Shown here: piece after piece, positions 15,001-17,852 of the stretch
How positions within the stretch are numbered: the first letter of the stretch is position 1
How the letters are laid out: each line of letters opens with the position of its first letter
Notes under the pieces: model-generated
The model's input: the letters and a program-made list of their open reading frames with translations, nothing else
The model's database searches: none
Told to the model about the DNA's origin: nothing
DNA from: CAYTOJ01 sp964439415
GTDB lineage: Bacteria; Pseudomonadota; Alphaproteobacteria; Rickettsiales; CAZAGG01
Reading direction: 5' to 3'
Assembly (NCBI GenBank): GCA_964439415.1
Contig: CAYTOJ010000030.1
Location: 1-17,852, forward strand
Length of the DNA stretch: 17,852 bases
Program-made: the position numbers and the translations under genes

Positions 15001-16250
15001 AGCCCACCAGCCGCACCTTCACCGCTTATTACCTGCCGTGCAAGGCTTGCCAACGCTTCCGTGCTAAAGCTTTTTCCATTTACCGCGACCACCTCATCCG
15101 GTGAGGCCAGAGCATCCGCCTGCATGAGGAACTCAAGCATGGCTGGTGTGATTTTCTGAGCAGCCGGAACATTTGGATTATCCTTAAAATAATCAACCAG
15201 ACGCGGAAAGAAGGGGTCATCAAAAGGTGGCGATTTAGCCAATTCAGCGTTAATTTCGGCAACATTGGTAGATGTTCCATCTACTTGCAAGGTAGCCAGA
15301 AACCTCGCCTGTTCTATCAGATTCAGCCCTGATCCCTGATTAGCCTTCTGGTATATTATGCCCCGTATAACATTGGCGCGTTCCTCAGATGTTAAATCAG
15401 TAGTAGATGCGGAAAATTTATATAGCCCCTCTAATTCCTCATCTGTAGCCTTAGGGGACGATTCAGGATTAGTAAAAACCCTTAGAAGCCGCGCATACTC
15501 TTCCTTATTAAAAACAGGAGCGCTATCCTGGCCAGTAAAAGTACCTCCAGGATTAACAAACGCATAGAAAGATAAATCTGCTGTACCGCTCAGATAATTA
15601 AGCAGTGCACCAGCATAGTCCTTTGACCATGTCAGATTTGCAGGCTGTTGATCAATTAAGGCATCACTATACTCTCTTAAGCCATTCCAGTCGCTAACCC
15701 AATGCCCTAGATATTTATCTCCAGACATCTCTGTAGCTACAGACTCACCATAACTTTGCAGCCATGTTATCTCCTCCGCTACCGGATCAGGCTGTGGCTG
15801 GGCGCTTTGTGCAGCATCAGTTAGAGCGGCAAGCTCCTCATCGGTAATTTTCCCGTCCTGGAGCAATGGAAAGTTCGTATTTAAAAATGCGGTTTTTGCG
15901 TCTGGTGCTACGGAATCATCACCCATCACCGTATTCAGTTGCTCCAGAGCCCTCCCCTCCAGACTTTCCGCCGTGTACTGAGTTCCGAAATAATCATATA
16001 CAGTTTTCCAGCGGCTAAGGTCTTGAACCAAAGCTTCCTTAATTTTCTCACCAACTTGGGTTTTTATGGAGAGTATAGCCTCTTCTTTTTTACCAGGTAT
16101 AAGAGTCTGAAGCCCCTCATCAGTAAAACTCATTCCAGCAGGTGCGTGAAATGGACTCTCTGAATCCCCAAAATATAACTCTGTCGTGAAGCCCAGAGCC
16201 CCAAAAAATGCTTTTTGTGCGGATAATTGTTCTGGTGTGGGTGTGCCCAT
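12003..16250 (-). CDS. Giant non-RTX candidate type I secretion substrate, 1415 aa
   Basis: The protein matches no family I know. It is long, acidic, rich in Ala, Thr, Gln and Asn, and has only three Cys: one near residue 626 and two in the C-terminal EQCVPVCS. There is no N-terminal signal peptide, no membrane segment and no glycine-rich RTX nonapeptide. Visible regions: a helical N-terminal part; a Gln/Glu-rich segment near 577-600; beta-like segments around 780-880; a Pro/Ala/Thr linker near 960-985; a Thr-rich linker near 1230-1257; and a final Ala/Asn/Ser-rich part. GK followed by Ile or Leu recurs after small turn-like sequences at 133-135, 484-486, 1024-1026 and 1293-1295. It heads a locus with a PrtD-type ABC and a HlyD-type adaptor, so export by a C-terminal signal is the simplest idea. 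AGGGG about ten bases before the ATG may be the ribosome-binding site. Confidence 0.85.
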   Translation of the reverse strand: MGTPTPEQLSAQKAFFGALGFTTELYFGDSESPFHAPAGMSFTDEGLQTLIPGKKEEAILSIKTQVGEKIKEALVQDLSRWKTVYDYFGTQYTAESLEGRALEQLNTVMGDDSVAPDAKTAFLNTNFPLLQDGKITDEELAALTDAAQSAQPQPDPVAEEITWLQSYGESVATEMSGDKYLGHWVSDWNGLREYSDALIDQQPANLTWSKDYAGALLNYLSGTADLSFYAFVNPGGTFTGQDSAPVFNKEEYARLLRVFTNPESSPKATDEELEGLYKFSASTTDLTSEERANVIRGIIYQKANQGSGLNLIEQARFLATLQVDGTSTNVAEINAELAKSPPFDDPFFPRLVDYFKDNPNVPAAQKITPAMLEFLMQADALASPDEVVAVNGKSFSTEALASLARQVISGEGAAGGLEYTSAPAKMLLGMEKDSPGLAAAAMKSLPVAEKLAFAKALAEGNTPPVAANLEPYDLVVESYIGTDGKLDLAGLVQMADSSGDPATRDKLLGAARTLIAATPALASVGEVQTFIKAHPDSIRTVLGMFDQNSDEYKTLADTEVAPAQTDANGQTTPAKTAAQLQQEQEEKAKNDAARSELAKQIVAAAGAEMQPDLNPASGNWMEQLTKCIENIMAMFSESKPEERNPEDPITILHALDPRFSATKDEAQLQQEVEKFLEENPDVADRVTQLMKEAADAGRTDYSHYDALAVAIGEHKGRALVQEVEARTATLNVGAFENAVAKNQFVAKAELGSEPGGDAAYFTLTSSTSLSQPLAIGSNQALYEKAGASVKALWDAVNSPSTTEEERLANLKTLVEQLGQNGAKKFTIAGQTFDIVKKENGTHTLEWTYLDQAANTQQRYTLNDLDVANANGAGLFATLTAMNNPQRNLPGRNLPAMTIEFESGAVLDTANVVTTEQLSQTQSVLAALRAEPGDAAAQSIIRNNAFLSESGILTSNPLLKAITPTAIPATTPAAEQGAAQGSDAPEQVKPSEALFNYENGGAELLYSIPISTSEDLERFIASNSGKIEISDLFVLYNRNGISAELKKALEDIKVKPKDGEETTFKVLAGMVERTAQNLVDASASQTPPVTLTLDQARTQIQMDLSDSYTAVTAPASAGSTPDPVALYNQFTKNGSNPVTAQNFGGFVALVATTYSNLSDPTEQHYAALELAYNGTEDQALRNKIAAMTIGSADKVVKFAGMYAQRNPAIAPANNPSDSRVGEGSAIPAVAPIITSTATITDTATITSTNPATTTANAPAANAFFTEYSEYTQNAGAAAPMVAVSGLVAYEGAHGKITTIAQLNAYVASINASKETIPDEEKAILAGRIGNEIQAGSALANFISANFAAPVAAAGQEEQFNILTNGVYNMGSNNNSPTAFVNLPLVNVSSSQMGDLPSTAPVVSKNKEAEQCVPVCS

Positions 16251-16297
16251 ACTCTCGCAGCCCCTGAATTTCTTTTTATACTACACTTTTATATATA

Positions 16298-16351
16298 CAT
16301 GCGTGGCATGAAATATTTATGACTATACCGCTATCGTTTGAAGAACGTGAA
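16298..16351 (-). promoter_or_regulatory. Candidate promoter and operator of the secretion locus
   Basis: On the minus strand, TTCACG (16346-16351) and TATAGT (16322-16327) are spaced by 18 bases, a fair sigma-70-like pair. Just downstream lies the inverted repeat CATGC-GTG-GCATG (16298-16310), where a repressor could block the transcription start. The assignment rests on weak consensus matches only. Confidence 0.25.
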
Positions 16352-16435
16352 GCAATATATACTGCTCGCGTATGAAGAGTGTGGGTTCTTTGCAATTAAT
16401 TCGCGAGCAGTATAGAAGCGCATGGGGCTGGATTG

Positions 16436-16493
16436 CCTGTCGCCCGAAGCATGCCTACCGAAGCTTTAGCGTAGGTAGGTTAGCGTAGGGTGA
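16436..16493. repeat. 58-nt nested palindromic insert in copy B
   Basis: Comparison with copy A, where the flanks GCATAGCTGC and CAATCC are directly joined, shows 58 extra bases here. The insert contains the imperfect palindrome CCTACCGAAGCTTTAGCGTAGG (arms at 16454-16458 and 16471-16475, centre AAGCTT) followed by a repeated TAGCGTAGG. It looks like a second, smaller repeat family that landed inside the first. Confidence 0.6.
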
Positions 16494-16518
16494 GCGGCCA
16501 TGCGCAAAATATAAAAGA

Positions 16519-16553
16519 TATACCTACCGCACTCTTGAAGTGCGAGAGGTATA
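16519..16553. repeat. 35-nt hairpin module of copy B
   Basis: TATACCT (16519-16525) pairs with AGGTATA (16547-16553) and CGCACT (16528-16533) with AGTGCG (16539-16544), around the 5-base loop CTTGA. Total length, loop size and outer bases equal those of 9042-9076, while inner stem bases differ but still pair. Confidence 0.7.
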
Positions 16554-16588
16554 CTCCTCGCATTTCAAAAAAATGTTTTCTCTATGTT

Positions 16589-16624
16589 CCCTCTCCTGTT
16601 TACGGGGGAGGGTTAGGGAGGGGG
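16589..16624. repeat. CCCTCTCC/GGGGAGGG hairpin with a G-run tract
   Basis: CCCTCTCC (16589-16596) can pair with GGGGAGGG (16605-16612). From 16604 the plus strand has four G-runs (5, 3, 3 and 5 G) separated by 1-3 bases, which meets the usual G-quadruplex pattern. The GGGTTAGGG type of sequence resembles intergenic repeats seen in many bacterial genomes. The rest of the gene-free stretch up to the tRNA, 16625-16722, shows nothing further that I recognise. Confidence 0.45.
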
Positions 16625-16722
16625 CAAATAAGTCCTCTTAACTTGTCAGATGGTGTGGTGGTTTTTGCTTGAAGCATGAGCATATTGCTTTATAGCGGCT
16701 TTAACTGGAATCTGAGGTATCC

Positions 16723-16799
16723 GGGCGATTAGCTCAGTTGGTTAGAGCGCCACGTTGACATCGTGGAGGTCGATGGTTCGAGTCCATTATCGCCCACCA
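16723..16799 (+). tRNA. tRNA-Val (GAC)
   Basis: The cloverleaf is complete in 77 bases. The acceptor stem GGGCGAT pairs with ATCGCCC (16789-16795), followed by discriminator A and an encoded CCA (16797-16799). The D-arm contains AGCTCAGTTGGTTAGAGC, the anticodon arm is CCACG-TTGACAT-CGTGG with anticodon GAC at 16757-16759, and the T-arm holds GGTTCGAGTCC. GAC reads the valine codon GUC (and GUU by wobble). The 3' end of such a gene is a common integration site. Confidence 0.97.
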
Positions 16800-16801
16800 A
16801 T

Positions 16802-16845
16802 TCCACCCTAGTGGAGTCGAAATAGAACCATTTGGCATTTTCGAC
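16802..16845 (+). other. Two inverted repeats between tRNA-Val and the next gene
   Basis: TCCAC-CCTA-GTGGA (16802-16815) is a small perfect hairpin three bases after the tRNA. GTCGAAA (16816-16822) and TTTCGAC (16839-16845) pair around 16 bases. Neither is followed by a T-run, so a Rho-independent terminator is not clear. They may be processing structures or remnants of an integration site. Confidence 0.3.
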
Positions 16846-16883
16846 ACAGTAAAGTAAGCTCATCTCCTATTTTGAGGTGAACG

Positions 16884-17852
16884 ATGACTTGCGAAGTATG
16901 CGTAATAAATAGGAAAGCTGTTGTAATGGCCGCAGATAGTGCGGTCACGCTTTCTGTTTATGACAAAGATTTAGGACAGCAGAAACGATATTTGAAATCA
17001 GCAAATAAGATTTTCCAGCTATGCTCAGACTCCCCAATTGGAATGATGGTATATGGAAATGGCAGTCTGAATGGAATTCCTTGGGAAGTGGCAGTAAAGG
17101 AATATCGTTTCAATAAAAATAACTCCTTCCAAACCGTCCCTGAATATGCCGAAGATTTTATAACCTATTTGGAATCAAACGCCCTTATTAGATCAGGCGC
17201 AGATTATTCTGCTGATAGGCATACTCTTGCATTTCTTGCACACTCTACTTTTGACAACGCTATTAAGAATCTCTCTGATGGAACGGATATTAACAACGAA
17301 GTTATTGAGAGTTTAGCGCAATATATTGATGATACGGCTGTAAAGTACTTTGCGAATGAAGAAATCGAGGCGATTATAAAAGAGCATCGAGATGTTCTCG
17401 ATGAGTTTTTAGGTTATGCACTTCAGGTTAACCAAGAAAAAGTCACTGCTCACAATATTCGAATAGATTTGGATAAAGTGACCGCCTCGATAGTAAAAGC
17501 AGTAATAACATCAAGAGCACAAGAATATGCGGGTATGGTTTTCTCTGGTTTTGGAAAGGAAGATTTATTTCCAAGCTTAGTCGAATATCACCTTCCAGGA
17601 TATGTTTTTAAGAAGTTAATTCATAAGCAACATGAGAGCGTAAAAATCACATCCCAACGAAGAGCTGACCTGAAACAGTACGCGATGGCCGATACAATTA
17701 ATGCTTTTGTGCATGGAACAAATTTTGCTTATTTCCAAAAGTCAGTTGCAAGTTTTAGGGAATCAATGGCTGGGTTGGCTGATGCAATAATATCTGGTTA
17801 TAGTGCGCCCCTGTTCAAGGACCAAAACGCATTAGAAATAAGCGAGAGGTCC
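16884..17852 (+). CDS. Proteasome-like Ntn-hydrolase family protein (3' end outside window)
   Basis: The frame is open for 323 codons to the window edge and starts with ATG four bases after a strong GAGGTG site (16874-16879). The beginning, MTCEVCVINRKAVVMAADSAVT, matches the start of proteasome beta/HslV-type peptidases: Thr2 would be N-terminal after Met removal, and counting it as 1 places Asp at 17 exactly, as in AADS of proteasomes. NKIFQL follows, with Lys at 41, a likely equivalent of catalytic Lys33 after an insertion of about eight residues; then IGMMVYGNGS resembles the glycine turn of the fold. It is longer than HslV (about 175 residues), with a helical insertion or C-terminal part containing GFGKEDLFPSL. 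Base composition is more AT-rich than the housekeeping genes. It lies 84 bases behind tRNA-Val. The family call is by pattern only; activity is unproven. Confidence 0.7.
   Translation, partial: MTCEVCVINRKAVVMAADSAVTLSVYDKDLGQQKRYLKSANKIFQLCSDSPIGMMVYGNGSLNGIPWEVAVKEYRFNKNNSFQTVPEYAEDFITYLESNALIRSGADYSADRHTLAFLAHSTFDNAIKNLSDGTDINNEVIESLAQYIDDTAVKYFANEEIEAIIKEHRDVLDEFLGYALQVNQEKVTAHNIRIDLDKVTASIVKAVITSRAQEYAGMVFSGFGKEDLFPSLVEYHLPGYVFKKLIHKQHESVKITSQRRADLKQYAMADTINAFVHGTNFAYFQKSVASFRESMAGLADAIISGYSAPLFKDQNALEISERS

Larger units (their letters stand above)
16358..16553. repeat. Composite palindromic repeat, copy B
   Basis: This is the inverted counterpart of copy A. From left: the 78-nt module (16358-16435) with arms TATACTGCTCGCG (16358-16370) and CGCGAGCAGTATA (16402-16414) around 31 bases; a 58-nt insert (16436-16493) absent from copy A; GCGGCCATGCGCAAAA (16494-16509), 14 of 16 matching copy A; a 9-base linker; and a 35-nt hairpin (16519-16553). 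It lies in the 472-bp gene-free stretch between the giant gene and tRNA-Val, just upstream of the candidate promoter. Confidence 0.85.

Noticed and set aside
12003..16250. RTX calcium-binding repeats or autotransporter features in the giant protein
   Set aside because: I found no GGxGxDxxx nonapeptides, no Sec signal peptide and no C-terminal beta-barrel pattern; the GK[IL] turns lack full calcium ligands.
9042..16553. CRISPR array or insertion sequence explanation of the repeats
   Set aside because: There are only two distant inverted copies, not a regular direct-repeat array, and no transposase frame lies within or next to either copy.
16490..16672. Plus-strand open frame of 60 codons between copy B and tRNA-Val
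   Set aside because: It is composed of the 35-nt hairpin and the G-rich repeat; there is no ribosome-binding site and the product is repeat-derived.

Overview
The window looks like a piece of an alphaproteobacterial chromosome of moderate G+C content. The clues are the housekeeping set (M3 oligoendopeptidase, SixA-type phosphatase, polyphosphate kinase, thioredoxin reductase, cold-shock protein, RdgB) and a PrtD/HlyD-type secretion pair whose wording is typical of Alphaproteobacteria. I cannot name the genus from the sequence alone. Intergenic regions carry short palindromic dispersed repeats.

Layout from the left. Positions 1-193 are AT-rich, with a perfect 18-bp palindrome at the edge, and lead into an orphan 134-residue gene (+). 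A convergent minus-strand pair follows: oligoendopeptidase F and, upstream of it with an ATGA overlap, a SixA-like histidine phosphatase with a TTG start. Divergent from sixA is ppk1 (+). After it come, all on the minus strand, trxB, a cold-shock protein gene, rdgB, and a small lipoprotein-like gene whose TGA directly abuts the rdgB ATG.

Positions 7553-16250 hold a minus-strand type I secretion locus. In transcription order it contains a 1415-residue protein without signal peptide or RTX repeats, a helical protein of about 213 residues that starts in an ATGA overlap, a 92-residue charged helical protein, a PrtD-family ABC transporter, and a HlyD-family membrane fusion protein. No TolC-type outer-membrane gene is present. 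The likely reading is that ABC and fusion protein export the giant protein while the two small proteins assist. The giant and the two small proteins match no family I recognise, so this is the best candidate for an undescribed system here.

The locus is bracketed by two inverted copies of a composite palindromic repeat. Copy A (9042-9181) fills almost the whole ABC/HlyD intergenic space. Copy B (16358-16553) lies upstream of the giant gene. Each has a 35-nt hairpin module whose stem shows compensatory changes between copies and a 78-nt module with 13-bp inverted arms around a 31-nt spacer. Copy B carries an extra 58-nt nested palindromic insert.

The right end has a complete tRNA-Val(GAC) with encoded CCA and then a more AT-rich gene open to the window edge. 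Its first residues match the proteasome-fold Ntn-hydrolase pattern: Thr directly after Met, Asp at mature position 17 and a downstream Lys. The position just behind a tRNA gene and the change in base composition suggest the start of a genomic island.
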